Origin: Alkalicoccus halolimnae
Lineage (GTDB): Bacteria > Bacillota > Bacilli > Bacillales > Salisediminibacteriaceae
NCBI RefSeq assembly: GCF_008014775.2
Contig: NZ_CP144914.1
Coordinates: 1,798,001-1,862,000, forward strand
Reading direction: 5' to 3'
Length of the DNA: 64,000 nucleotides
Both the position numbers and the translations under genes were made by a program. How positions within the stretch are numbered: the first letter of the stretch is position 1; each line of letters starts with the position of its first letter. Under the pieces are notes generated by a model that saw only the letters and a program-made list of their open reading frames with translations, did not search any database and had not been told where the DNA came from. Of the stretch, positions 7,216 to 15,517 are shown in pieces.

Positions 7216-8740
7216 CTGGCAGAGACAGCACCCCGCCGCAATATTTATTTCGTTTTTAGGAAGTATAAAGCAGCTTGTGATTACGATTATCGTAGTTTTT
7301 ATTTTCGGACAGTCATCCGACGGGATATCTTCGATATTTATATTTATTTTTTTCGGATTTATTTTAGCAGGTTCTTTAATTAGTGGTTTTATAGGATGGT
7401 GGAAATTTAAATACTATCTTAAACCTGATGAACTCCAGGTGAAACAGGGGTTAATCTTTAAGAAGAACCGCTTTATACGCAGGGATCGTGTACAGAGCAT
7501 TGATATAAATGCAAAAGTAGTGCAGCGCCTTTTCGGACTGGTGGAATTAAAAATTGAAACGGCGGGGGGAGGAAGCGAACCTGAGTTTCGTCTTATCGCT
7601 TTGAAAAGGCATCAGGCAGAAGAAATAAAAAAAGAACTGCTGGAAAGAAAGAATCATTACAGTGGTCATGAGGAAGCCTTCTATGGAGAAATAAGTGAAG
7701 GTATATCTCATGCACTCATGCCGGATCCTGAACCAGAAAAACCGGTTCAAAGTTTTAAATGGGAGTTAACGATATTCCGCCTCATTGTCGCCGCAGTTAC
7801 ATCAAGTGGAGTAGGAATAGCTGCGACATTTATGGCTGCGGTGTTATCACAGGCTCCACAGTTTCTTCCTGACTGGCTGATCAATATAGCTATAGGGTGG
7901 GTAGTACAATCCAGTTTAGCCTATATAGGTATGTTCCTTGTTACTGTCCTATTATCTGCCTGGGTCTTCACTATTATATCGACCGTACTGAAATACGGAA
8001 TGTTTACGATAAACAAACAGGGAAAAGATATTCATATTTCAAGGGGTATCCTGGAACAAAGACAACTTACCTTAAATGCTAATCGTATTAATGCAGTGCG
8101 GATTGTTCAGAATGTATTAAGACAGCCCTTTGGCTTTTGTTCTGTATATGTTGAAAGTGCCGGTGGAGGTACAAAGGAAGAAGATCTTTCCACCATCCTG
8201 CTTCCACTATGCAGGAGAAATGAAGTAGAATCTCTTCTTATGGAGATTGTGCCAGAATATTCATTTGAGCCAAAGTACGAAACCCTGCCCAGAGAAAGTA
8301 TGCGCAGGTACATGATTAAGCTTATTGTGCCGGCACTTATAGCAGCAGGTGCATCGACTTATTTTCTTCCTTACGGTTGGCTCGCTTTCTTACTTCCTGC
8401 AGCTTCCGGATTTCTCGGCTTTGTTCAGTATAAGACAGCCGGAATATGTACAGTAACAGATTATATCTGTATCCGCTCGAGGCAGATTTCCAAATCTGAA
8501 GTTTTTTTACCCAAAAACAGAATTCAGGATATGGAAACTGTCCAAAACCCATTACAGAAACTGGATAATCTTTTTACTATACATGTTTCGGTATTAACTA
8601 CCGTTATTGGTAAAACATTTTCATTAAAGCATATTTCCAGTGAACAAAAAGAAAAATTTATGGAATGGTATTCTTATGAAAATGACATCTTTACGAGCAG
8701 CGTTAATCAAAAAGGGACCCCCGAGCTGGAAGAGAATTGA
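7208..8740 (+). CDS. ydbT: YdbT-like membrane protein with three PH domains
   Basis: The 510-residue protein has membrane helix pairs at about 15-70, 185-265 and 370-415. Each is followed by a bPH_2 domain with the recurring pattern R-x-x-I/V-x-x-V-Q-x-x-x-x-x-x-Q/R-x-F-G (for example FIRRDRVQSIDI, LNANRINAVRIVQN, FLPKNRIQDMETVQ). This three-unit layout matches Bacillus YdbT. The start at 7208 overlaps the end of ydbS; an earlier in-frame ATG lies within ydbS and is less likely. It should act in the membrane with YdbS. A strong terminator follows. Confidence 0.87.
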   Translation: MNNWQRQHPAAIFISFLGSIKQLVITIIVVFIFGQSSDGISSIFIFIFFGFILAGSLISGFIGWWKFKYYLKPDELQVKQGLIFKKNRFIRRDRVQSIDINAKVVQRLFGLVELKIETAGGGSEPEFRLIALKRHQAEEIKKELLERKNHYSGHEEAFYGEISEGISHALMPDPEPEKPVQSFKWELTIFRLIVAAVTSSGVGIAATFMAAVLSQAPQFLPDWLINIAIGWVVQSSLAYIGMFLVTVLLSAWVFTIISTVLKYGMFTINKQGKDIHISRGILEQRQLTLNANRINAVRIVQNVLRQPFGFCSVYVESAGGGTKEEDLSTILLPLCRRNEVESLLMEIVPEYSFEPKYETLPRESMRRYMIKLIVPALIAAGASTYFLPYGWLAFLLPAASGFLGFVQYKTAGICTVTDYICIRSRQISKSEVFLPKNRIQDMETVQNPLQKLDNLFTIHVSVLTTVIGKTFSLKHISSEQKEKFMEWYSYENDIFTSSVNQKGTPELEEN

Positions 8741-8796
8741 GTTTCAAAGATTTTATTTTTTCATATTAATTCCATTGTGCTTATTTTCTGCACACT

Positions 8797-8838
8797 AAAA
8801 AAAGCGTCATGACGAGTGCTTCCGTCATGACGCTTTTT
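8797..8838. terminator. Terminator after ydbT (CATGACG hairpin)
   Basis: A perfect hairpin, AAAAAGCGTCATGACG with CGTCATGACGCTTTTT, has an 8-base loop and can work in both directions. It belongs to a set of hairpins in this window sharing a TCATGAC core. Confidence 0.9.
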
Positions 8839-8947
8839 CGAATCGGACAGCCTGAGCAGTTAGCGGGGTAAAGCCAATTTACGTGTTATTTACTAAGACG
8901 ATAAAGCCAGGGCAGTATTTCTTTGTCAGCTGCTGAAACTGAAATTT

Positions 8948-9916
8948 TTACTGGTCCTGAGACACCTGATTTGTATAAGTAGTCAATATACGTTTTCCCG
9001 AGTCGTGAGTAAATTCAAACCTGTCGAAGGTAACTTCCTGTTGAGTTTTTGGAAAGCTTCTGCGTTCATAATGATGTTGTACAAGAACTTGATCAGTTCC
9101 CGTCGAATAGGTAAGAAAGTTTACTCCTGTAAATTCCTCTGAATTGTATGAGGCAAGCATTTTCATTAAAAGGGAATTATGACAATGTACACAATGTTCG
9201 TGACCGATATTCATTTTCTTTAAGCCGCGCTCCAAAGCTTGAAGAGATGGATCACTGACTTCATTAATAAGCATTTTATAGGGGTCAAACTGTTCTTTAT
9301 TTAATCGGATGTTTTCCCCTGGTTTGATCCGAATACGAGAGCCGGAGCGATCTTCAAAAATACCGTTGTTTATATAATAAGCAGGCGTCCACCTCTCGTG
9401 TTTCAACACTTCAAATTCAAAAGGAAACCCTTCGAGGCCGAGAGCATCTTTTTTGTTTTCGTCGTAAATATAAACGCTGCCATCTTTATGGAATACTTTG
9501 TAATAAACGTAGGAGGCATCCACAAGCATATGCTCCATCTGCCATTTTCGAAGTTCCTGCTGAATCAGTGATAAAGAGCGTTCTAAGTCATCAGCCAAGT
9601 TATTTTTTTCATCCCATAATTTTTTCAAAGCAGCGGCATAGGATTCCCTGTAGGAATATGTGAAATCTTCACTGTACGAATGAACTTTACTTCCCTTGGC
9701 CAGTACTGTTTCATCTTTTTCGTATTTAAGTGGTTTAAATGAATCTGTGTTATTGAAAGCTGGTGCAGCAATCACTCCTTTGATCAATATTTCTGCTGTC
9801 CATGGAGTTCCTGGTGAAGTATGCACAGCTTCAAGAAGGCCTGCATAACTTCCACAAACACCTTCGTCAATAGTTACATATTTTCCAATCCATCTTTTTG
9901 CTTCTTTTCGGTTCAT
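8948..9916 (-). CDS. DUF2777-like protein
   Basis: The 322-residue soluble protein starts with MNRKEAKRWIGKYVTIDEG and contains a central coiled region (about 85-135). A histidine/cysteine cluster, HEHCVHCHNSLL, near residue 242 could bind a metal or sense redox state. The overall character fits the Bacillus DUF2777 family, but this is recognition from memory and I am not certain. No enzymatic motif is visible. ATG after GAGGGATATGT. It is monocistronic on the minus strand; the 240 bp upstream gap shows nothing else. Confidence 0.55.
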   Translation of the reverse strand: MNRKEAKRWIGKYVTIDEGVCGSYAGLLEAVHTSPGTPWTAEILIKGVIAAPAFNNTDSFKPLKYEKDETVLAKGSKVHSYSEDFTYSYRESYAAALKKLWDEKNNLADDLERSLSLIQQELRKWQMEHMLVDASYVYYKVFHKDGSVYIYDENKKDALGLEGFPFEFEVLKHERWTPAYYINNGIFEDRSGSRIRIKPGENIRLNKEQFDPYKMLINEVSDPSLQALERGLKKMNIGHEHCVHCHNSLLMKMLASYNSEEFTGVNFLTYSTGTDQVLVQHHYERRSFPKTQQEVTFDRFEFTHDSGKRILTTYTNQVSQDQ

Positions 9917-10157
9917 ACATATCCCTCATTTATTTTACTGCGTCTGCTGCTCTTGAACAGGTAGATTTATTTTACCACTTTGGACGTGAGTCTGAAAGGA
10001 AGACCGGGGATATTAATAAAGACATTACAAATAGTACTGCGTATTTAATTGAAGATACTTTGTAAACTTTTGATTTACTTACGCCTGCCAAAAAAGGTGA
10101 ATCTTCCTCATGGTAAAGAAAGCTCGCAGATGGTTTTCCTAACTGTCTGCTCGTAAT

Positions 10158-11129
10158 TCATCTGTCTTCCATGTCTCTTTGATGACGCTTCATGATTGTT
10201 GAAGTTTTCGTGTTTTCATGCTGCAGGGATGGATCATAACGAAGTTCATTCAATTGCAGAAGGTGATTCATTCGTTCCTGTCTCGTTGCCTGGAGATCTT
10301 CCGCCTGTTTTTTTATGAAGTCATACATATTGTTTAAACTGCTTATCACTCTCTCATAAGAAGTTTGACGCTGGGAGGGTGTTAATGATTCATAAGTCTG
10401 AAGCAGATTCGGTATATCGTGAAGAAGCATACGTTTAAGCTGATGCTTCTCTTCAATATTTAATAATTCAAAGTCTTCAACTGTCATATGAAGCGGCTCT
10501 TTCATGGAATGCAGAAGTATTGAAATTTTGTCGTCCAAACCTTGGAATCTGTAGGAAATATCGCTCAGTGAATCTTTTAATGAGAGAGCTTCCTGGTCAG
10601 AGGTGATCGCGGCTGATTTGTCAGAACTGCTTTCACTAATCATATTTGCTGCAGGCACAGACTCGCCGCTGACAGAAAGATCAAGTCTGTGGATATGATA
10701 GAAAACAGATTGAAAAGAAGGATGTCTCCTTATGCTCCTTACATAAGTGTGAGAATCCTTTTGATAATATATAGTCGAATCCGTTATTTTACCGTTTCCG
10801 CCTTCTTTTTTAACATGATGGCGGTAAACAGTAATGAAGACCCTTTTTTTCAAAGTAGAAGAAGATTTTTGGCTGTCTATCATCTCTACGTGTATCTTTC
10901 TTGGTTTAATTTTTATTTTATAAGTAAATCCCTGAATACTTCTTTTAAAAGTTTTGTTCACTCTTGGAAGTTCAGAAAGAGCTGCGAGGTCGGAGATAAA
11001 CTCCTCTGCTTCGTATACAAACTCTCTCGTCTGCTCATTGATGACTGCAGAATCTTCTAACGGCTTCATATAGTTAGGGAGAAATGGGTGAAGCCATTTT
11101 TGTTCTATTAGTTTGTCACGCCAATTCAT
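10158..11129 (-). CDS. Unknown partner of TelA-family protein
   Basis: A 323-residue protein that I do not recognise. The N-terminal half (1-155) looks alpha/beta, with basic strands such as FTYKIKIKPRKIHVEM. A low-complexity Ser-rich linker lies at about 155-185. The C-terminal half (190-323) is helical and probably coiled. No membrane segment or catalytic motif is seen. It starts 20 bp after the TelA-family gene with a GAGGTAGGTTCC ribosome site, so the pair is an operon. Known TelA partners in Bacillus are XpaC (with YaaN) and YceG (with YceH); this protein looks like neither. Confidence 0.65.
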   Translation of the reverse strand: MNWRDKLIEQKWLHPFLPNYMKPLEDSAVINEQTREFVYEAEEFISDLAALSELPRVNKTFKRSIQGFTYKIKIKPRKIHVEMIDSQKSSSTLKKRVFITVYRHHVKKEGGNGKITDSTIYYQKDSHTYVRSIRRHPSFQSVFYHIHRLDLSVSGESVPAANMISESSSDKSAAITSDQEALSLKDSLSDISYRFQGLDDKISILLHSMKEPLHMTVEDFELLNIEEKHQLKRMLLHDIPNLLQTYESLTPSQRQTSYERVISSLNNMYDFIKKQAEDLQATRQERMNHLLQLNELRYDPSLQHENTKTSTIMKRHQRDMEDR

Positions 11130-11149
11130 GGAACCTACCTCATTTCCAC

Positions 11150-12184
11150 CTACTCAAGAAGTTTCTTTTCCATCTGCTTATTCAGTTCATCCATTTCGGT
11201 AATGAACTTCTTACTGGAATTAATAATTCTTTCATTGGATTGTTCTGTCATTTCTATAGCGGCATAAACGTCTTCATAGGCTTTCTTAAAAGTCTCCAGC
11301 GCCACAGCCGGTTCTTCGAGCGTCTTTAAAGTTTCTTCGGTATTGGATTTCAACATTTCTGCATTGCTTAGCAGCATTTGTTCAGTAGATTTGTTAACAT
11401 TCTGTACAGCATCAATCACCTGGCGCTGGTTACTTAATGACAACTGAATAGAAGCCGTTACTGTAATGATATTTTTGGTCATTGTAATCGAGTTGAAAAT
11501 TGCTTCTTCCAATTTGTCATTATTTTCAACAATAATATCAACTGAAGCTAAAGACTGCTGAAGTACGAGGACGGCCTGCTGCATATTTTTTACGCGGGAG
11601 AGCACTTTCTGCTGACCTTTCTGAATAGGCGAACTGTCTTCCTGCCACTCCGGTTTTCTCATTTCTTCTTCGAGCATGGAGTTTAATTGTTTGCCGACTT
11701 CAATCTGTTCGTTAAGCCCTGCAATTCGTTCTCTCGCAATATCTTTCAGCTGGTGAAGCATAACCGTATCTTCCTGGAGTTTGTCTTTTCCATGAAGCAG
11801 AGCCTCTACGATGGTTTCCACTTCTGATTCTACGGACTGATACTTACGGGCATATTTTTCAACAGGACTTTTTCTAACAACTTTGGAAAGAAACTGTTTA
11901 AATTTACCCTGTTGAAGATAATTAGGTTCAAGTTCTGCGACTACTTCCTTTAGTTTAGAAAGCTGATCCGGGAGATTATGATTAGGATCATTCATCATAT
12001 CACTGACAGGTCTTTTTAACGCTTCTAATGATTCTCCTGCTTTCTCCTGCTCCCTGGTTCCTAATGAACCGATGGATTCGAGTATTTCCTCAATATTTCT
12101 ATTTTCTTCCTTAATGCCTTTAGAAGGTTCGTTTTCGGAATGATTTTCTCCTTTTCGGTCAGCGTACTGATCTTGTTCGCTCAT
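11150..12184 (-). CDS. TelA-family (toxic anion resistance) protein
   Basis: The 344-residue, almost entirely helical protein fits the TelA/YaaN/YceH family. It has the KYARKYQSVESEVETIVEAL region, repeated long helices and a segment, TASIQLSLSNQRQVIDAVQ, near residue 246 typical of the family core. TelA proteins are annotated for tellurite or toxic anion resistance, though the actual biochemistry is unclear. The N-terminal 70 residues are charged and disordered-looking. Good ribosome site GAGGAGGATATATT. First gene of a two-gene operon with an uncharacterised partner. Cytoplasmic, possibly membrane-peripheral. Confidence 0.78.
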   Translation of the reverse strand: MSEQDQYADRKGENHSENEPSKGIKEENRNIEEILESIGSLGTREQEKAGESLEALKRPVSDMMNDPNHNLPDQLSKLKEVVAELEPNYLQQGKFKQFLSKVVRKSPVEKYARKYQSVESEVETIVEALLHGKDKLQEDTVMLHQLKDIARERIAGLNEQIEVGKQLNSMLEEEMRKPEWQEDSSPIQKGQQKVLSRVKNMQQAVLVLQQSLASVDIIVENNDKLEEAIFNSITMTKNIITVTASIQLSLSNQRQVIDAVQNVNKSTEQMLLSNAEMLKSNTEETLKTLEEPAVALETFKKAYEDVYAAIEMTEQSNERIINSSKKFITEMDELNKQMEKKLLE

Positions 12185-12350
12185 AATATATCCTCCTCAA
12201 CGTGCTGTTATCTATAGATACGTATTTTTTGCCCAGTAGTTTCACCACCTATTATACCTTTTCCAAAGAGTGGTTACAATTAGTACTACAGCTTATAATA
12301 AAGACAGCAGCGAGGATATCCAATGTCTCAGGAACCAAAGAAAGATGTGG

Positions 12351-12356
12351 TATAAT
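12351..12356 (+). promoter_or_regulatory. Extended -10 promoter of orphan leader
   Basis: A consensus TATAAT preceded by TGG forms an extended -10 (TGGTATAAT). No good -35 is present at the usual spacing. Transcription would start near 12363 and run into the structured region described next. Confidence 0.5.
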
Positions 12357-12362
12357 TCCAGA

Positions 12363-12532
12363 TGCGCCGCTGTATTTTTGAATCCAAATGATAAAAAGAA
12401 GAACGGTTCACTTTATGTGCGTAAGAGCTCCAAGCTTTAACAGGGACACTCATGCAAAAGCTTTGCACCTTGAGTCATGAAAAGGGCCTTCTCTAGGAAG
12501 GGAACTTCCCCTCTATAGAGGAGGTATGAACA
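12363..12532 (+). ncRNA. Candidate structured 5' leader RNA, unknown class
   Basis: Downstream of an extended -10 box lies about 170 nt with several nested hairpins. These are: TGCAAA/TTTGCA inside ACTCA/TGAGT at 12447-12475; CCTTC/GAAGG at 12488-12502; and a perfect palindrome CCTCTATAGAGG at 12510-12521. The palindrome's 3' arm overlaps the GGAGG ribosome binding site of a small ORF at 12533. Folding would therefore hide the ribosome site, the layout of a translational switch. I could not match it to any riboswitch consensus I know. No folding program was run. Confidence 0.4.
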
Positions 12533-12592
12533 ATGTTCAAGAAGGGGTTTTCTTTATTAGCAGGCAGATGCTGCTCTGTCTTTTCACCTTAA
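12533..12592 (+). CDS. Tiny ORF (19 residues) after structured leader
   Basis: An ATG eight bases after GGAGG opens a 19-codon frame encoding MFKKGFSLLAGRCCSVFSP. The start is signal-peptide-like (basic then hydrophobic) and the ORF includes a Cys pair. It ends at the border of a dispersed repeat that begins about 12595. Two readings fit: a regulatory leader or small peptide, or the stump of a longer gene interrupted by the repeat. No known family. Confidence 0.35.
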   Translation: MFKKGFSLLAGRCCSVFSP

Positions 12593-12594
12593 GC

Positions 12595-12760
12595 TGGAGT
12601 GGAGATGGGGCGGCTCCAGGGCGATGAAGGACGAGCTGAAGATCCATCCCGTTTGACCGCAGGGAGGACGGGATAAGCTGAAGCCGGCCCCGCGCCCCCA
12701 TGGAAACGAATGCGACTGTTTACCACTTATCTACTTTATTTTCGAGGTAGCTTTTATTTA
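12595..12760 (+). repeat. Dispersed GC-rich intergenic repeat
   Basis: This GC-rich tract shares GGGAGGACGGGAT, GCTGAAGCCGGCC, CATGGAAA and CACTT-ACTTTATTTT blocks, in order, with 20905-20990. In inverted orientation it matches 1190-1312. It resembles the GC-rich repeats common between Bacillaceae genes. It has no coding frame. Confidence 0.7.
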
Positions 12761-12789
12761 TATCCACTTTTGGAGAAAAGAGGTCTTAT

Positions 12790-13533
12790 ATGTGTATTAT
12801 TGGAGTAGGTATGAAAATAAATAAGGATTTTCCATTTATCTTTGCTGCAAATAGAGATGAGTTTGTCGAGCGTCCCGCTGCTCCTGCTCATTGGTGGAAT
12901 GAAGAGACGTTTTTTGCAGGTAAAGATCTGCAGGCGGGAGGCACGTGGATGGGAATTTCGCGATCAGGGAGGGTAGCAGCCGTAACTAATGTTAGGAACC
13001 CGGATGAATCGGGTGATTTCCCTTATTCAAGAGGAGAATTGGTACCTGCCTGGCTCAATGAACGAAATTTGAATCTTTATTTACAAGAAAAAGCGTATTA
13101 TGCTGGTTTTAATTTAATATATGGTACGACCTCTGAGCTGAAATATGTAACCAATCAGCATGATAGAGAATATACGTTAAGAGAAGGGATTTTTTCTCTG
13201 TCAAATGCGGATATGGATGAGGAATGGCCTAAAACGAAACATTTAAGACAAGATATAAAAAGAGCCGCTTTGCTTCCAAAAGAAGAAATGATAGCAGCAT
13301 TAATTTCTGGCCTCGAAAGAAAAATACCTTATCCCGATAATGAGCTCCCAGACACAGGAGTAGGAATAGAGCTGGAAAGAAAATTGTCGTCCCCATTTAT
13401 TGATTTAGATAAATATGGAACGAGATGTACTACAGTGGTACTTGTCGATAAAAATAATGAGGTGACATTTGTAGAAAAAACTCATCGACCAGAGAAATAC
13501 GAAGTGAGGAAAGAATTTAGGTTGAAAAAGTAA
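12790..13533 (+). CDS. NRDE/TANGO2-family protein
   Basis: The 247-residue protein begins with Met-Cys (MCIIGVGMK), so the Cys could become the N-terminal nucleophile as in Ntn hydrolases. It carries the family hallmark AANRDEF (about residues 20-26) and the GGTWMGISRSGRVAAVTNVR block near 51-70. TANGO2 homologues are implicated in haem or lipid handling in eukaryotes; the bacterial role is not settled. It starts after GAAAAGAGGTCTTAT. It is isolated between a repeat and tatA, so it is probably monocistronic. Confidence 0.88.
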   Translation: MCIIGVGMKINKDFPFIFAANRDEFVERPAAPAHWWNEETFFAGKDLQAGGTWMGISRSGRVAAVTNVRNPDESGDFPYSRGELVPAWLNERNLNLYLQEKAYYAGFNLIYGTTSELKYVTNQHDREYTLREGIFSLSNADMDEEWPKTKHLRQDIKRAALLPKEEMIAALISGLERKIPYPDNELPDTGVGIELERKLSSPFIDLDKYGTRCTTVVLVDKNNEVTFVEKTHRPEKYEVRKEFRLKK

Positions 13534-13690
13534 GAAGAATAAATCGCTGGAAAGTTTCACAGAAAGTTCGTAATTAAGCTCTGGTTTGTATAGAATTAAG
13601 CGCTAGTACAGGAACCCCACTTGTGGTATGATTGCAAAGTAAGACTTAGAATGTACAATAGATTCCGAAGTGGAATCAAGGAGGGTTCAT

Positions 13691-13876
13691 ATGTTTGGAA
13701 GCGGTATAGGCATTCCGGGGCTGATTCTTATCCTCGTTATTGCACTCGTCATTTTCGGTCCGAAAAAACTCCCTGAAATTGGAAAAGCGATGGGGCAGAC
13801 ACTGAAAGAATTTCGCAATTCTACAAAAGACTTAACGCAGGATGACGATACAGATAACAATAATAAAAAGCAGTAG
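13691..13876 (+). CDS. tatA: Twin-arginine translocase subunit TatA
   Basis: This 61-residue protein has the classic TatA layout: a short N-terminus, a membrane helix (about 6-22, [17 protein letters not shown]), the conserved [12 protein letters not shown] hinge/amphipathic helix and an acidic soluble tail. It forms the protein-conducting part of the Tat pathway for folded proteins. I chose the ATG at 13691 with its AAGGAGGGTTCAT site over an upstream frame. tatC follows 85 bp downstream, giving a minimal TatAC system as in Bacillus. Confidence 0.95.
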   Translation: MFGSGIGIPGLILILVIALVIFGPKKLPEIGKAMGQTLKEFRNSTKDLTQDDDTDNNNKKQ

Positions 13877-13885
13877 TTCTGCTTT

Positions 13886-13926
13886 GAGGCTTGCTCGGGT
13901 GAAAGCTTGAGCAGGCTTCTCTTTTG
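13886..13926 (+). terminator. Attenuator-like hairpin between tatA and tatC
   Basis: GAGGCTTGCTC pairs with GAGCAGGCTTC across an 11-base loop and is followed by TCTTTTG. It may reduce transcription into tatC, so that TatA is made in excess over TatC, or stabilise the tatA message. The T run is short, so strength is doubtful. Confidence 0.5.
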
Positions 13927-13961
13927 CAGTTTCGTAATGTCATTATTAAGGGTGAAGGTAC

Positions 13962-14684
13962 ATGAATCAGGAGAACATGGAAATTGTCGATCACTTGGAT
14001 GAACTGCGCAAGAGAATTATTATTATTCTCGGCACATTCATCGGAGCATTTATTATATCTTTTATTTTTGTACAGGATATTTATGACTGGCTGACTAAAG
14101 ATATCGATATGGTATTAGCCGTACTTGGTCCTCTGGATATAATTTTAATATACTTTAGTATTGCGGCTGTCATATCGCTGGGACTTGCAGTTCCTGTTAT
14201 CGTTCTGCAGATATGGCTTTTTGTAAAGCCTGGATTAACCGTGGAAGAACAGAAAGCTTCCCTTATGTATATCCCTGCTTCTTTTATACTTTTCGGAGGA
14301 GGGCTGGCCTTCGGTTATTTCATTGTGCTGCCTTTAGTTCTGGATTTTTTGCTTACACTTGGCGAAGGAACATTCGAAACAATGTTTACAGCAGACCGGT
14401 ACTTTCAATTTGTTTTGAGGATGACTGTTCCATTTGCAGTGCTCTTTGAAATGCCGCTCGTTGTAATGTTTTTAACTGCCATCGGGGTGGTTACACCCCA
14501 GGGTATGCATAAAAACCGCAAATACGCCTATTTCGGTATAGTAATTGTCAGCGTTTTTGTATCTCCTCCAGACTTTTTATCAGATGTACTAGTCATTATT
14601 CCACTCATCTTTTTATACGAGGCAAGCATCAGTCTTGCACGAATTGTTTATAAAAGAAGAATAAAAAGAATAAATTCCGAATAA
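13962..14684 (+). CDS. tatC: Twin-arginine translocase subunit TatC
   Basis: The 240-residue polytopic protein carries the TatC signatures: N-terminal HLDELRKRI (residues 10-18) and six hydrophobic segments at about 19-37, 66-88, 103-130, 150-172, 188-203 and 208-225. It also has the FEMPLVVMFL segment near residue 167 and SPPDFLSD near 207. TatC binds the twin-arginine signal peptide at the membrane. The start follows AAGGGTGAAGGTAC. It pairs with tatA just upstream and is followed by a strong terminator. No Tat substrate gene is adjacent. Confidence 0.95.
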   Translation: MNQENMEIVDHLDELRKRIIIILGTFIGAFIISFIFVQDIYDWLTKDIDMVLAVLGPLDIILIYFSIAAVISLGLAVPVIVLQIWLFVKPGLTVEEQKASLMYIPASFILFGGGLAFGYFIVLPLVLDFLLTLGEGTFETMFTADRYFQFVLRMTVPFAVLFEMPLVVMFLTAIGVVTPQGMHKNRKYAYFGIVIVSVFVSPPDFLSDVLVIIPLIFLYEASISLARIVYKRRIKRINSE

Positions 14685-14718
14685 AAAAAGCGGCGGGTTG
14701 CTTACCCGCTGCTTTTTT
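14683..14718 (+). terminator. Terminator after tatC
   Basis: The AAAAAGCGGCGGGT / ACCCGCTGCTTTTTT hairpin lies immediately after the tatC stop codon. Confidence 0.92.
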
Positions 14719-14819
14719 ACTTTGTTCTATTAAAGTCGTTTCCCATAATAAATCTTTATGCTTCTCTTCTTCTGCCGGGTTAGAGCCTGCGCTGTTTACG
14801 TACGAAAAAGCTCAGAGTA

Positions 14820-15488
14820 TTAGAGCTTTACGTGCGCGGGGTGGGCAGTCTGCTGCAGTTCTTCGAGAGCAGTAACAATCTCCTGCATGGAAACGGGATC
14901 ACTGCAGTCATAGTGATCGATATCAAGATGAAGAACCGGACATTCCTGAAAATTTGCAATCCACGTTTGGTACCTTGTATATAAGTCTTCCCAGAATTCA
15001 ACCGGGGTGTCAATTTCCATCTGTCTGCCCCGGGCCTGTATACGTGCAAGTATACTTTCGAAAGAGCCATTTATAAAAACAAGAACATCAGGCTTAGGAA
15101 AATAAGGGTTCATGACCATAGCTTCGAAAAGCGAATGATACGTGTTGAAGTCCCTTTCAGTCATATTTCCCTGATCAAACTGAAGCTGAGCAAAAATCCC
15201 AACATCCTCATAGATGCTTCGGTCCTGGACGTAGCCCAGTCCTTCTTCATGCATGAACTTCTGCTGTTTGAATCTTTCTGCAAGAAAGTACATCTGAAGA
15301 TGAAAGGACCACTTTTGAAAATCACTGTAGTAATCTTCAAGGTATGGATTGCCATCCACTTTTTCGTAGGCTGCCCGAAATCCCAGAGTTTCAGAAAGTT
15401 TATTCGTAAGGGTGGATTTGCCTACTCCGACAGTTCCTGCCAAAGTAATCAAAGACTGCTCATGCAGCTGGTGGTTTATACGAGGCAT
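14820..15488 (-). CDS. dck: Deoxyadenosine/deoxycytidine kinase
   Basis: The 222-residue deoxynucleoside kinase has a P-loop, GTVGVGKST (about 18-26), the VQDRSIYEDVGIFA motif (ExDRS-type, near 87) and an RGRQME lid (about 152-157). In Bacillus, Dck phosphorylates deoxyadenosine and deoxycytidine and Dgk handles deoxyguanosine. This second gene of the pair is assigned Dck by order and by DRS instead of DYH in the middle motif. Cytoplasmic salvage enzyme. ATG after TTGGAGTGTAAAAA, 29 bp after the dgk stop, so the two form an operon. Confidence 0.87.
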   Translation of the reverse strand: MPRINHQLHEQSLITLAGTVGVGKSTLTNKLSETLGFRAAYEKVDGNPYLEDYYSDFQKWSFHLQMYFLAERFKQQKFMHEEGLGYVQDRSIYEDVGIFAQLQFDQGNMTERDFNTYHSLFEAMVMNPYFPKPDVLVFINGSFESILARIQARGRQMEIDTPVEFWEDLYTRYQTWIANFQECPVLHLDIDHYDCSDPVSMQEIVTALEELQQTAHPAHVKL

Positions 15489-15517
15489 TTTTTACACTCC
15501 AATTCAAAATAAGGTGC

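Noticed and set aside
12363..12532. Assignment of the leader to a named riboswitch, 6S RNA or T-box
   Set aside because: I compared by eye with L-box, S-box, purine, cyclic-dinucleotide, Mg and T-box consensus blocks. None fitted, and the ends do not pair as in 6S RNA.
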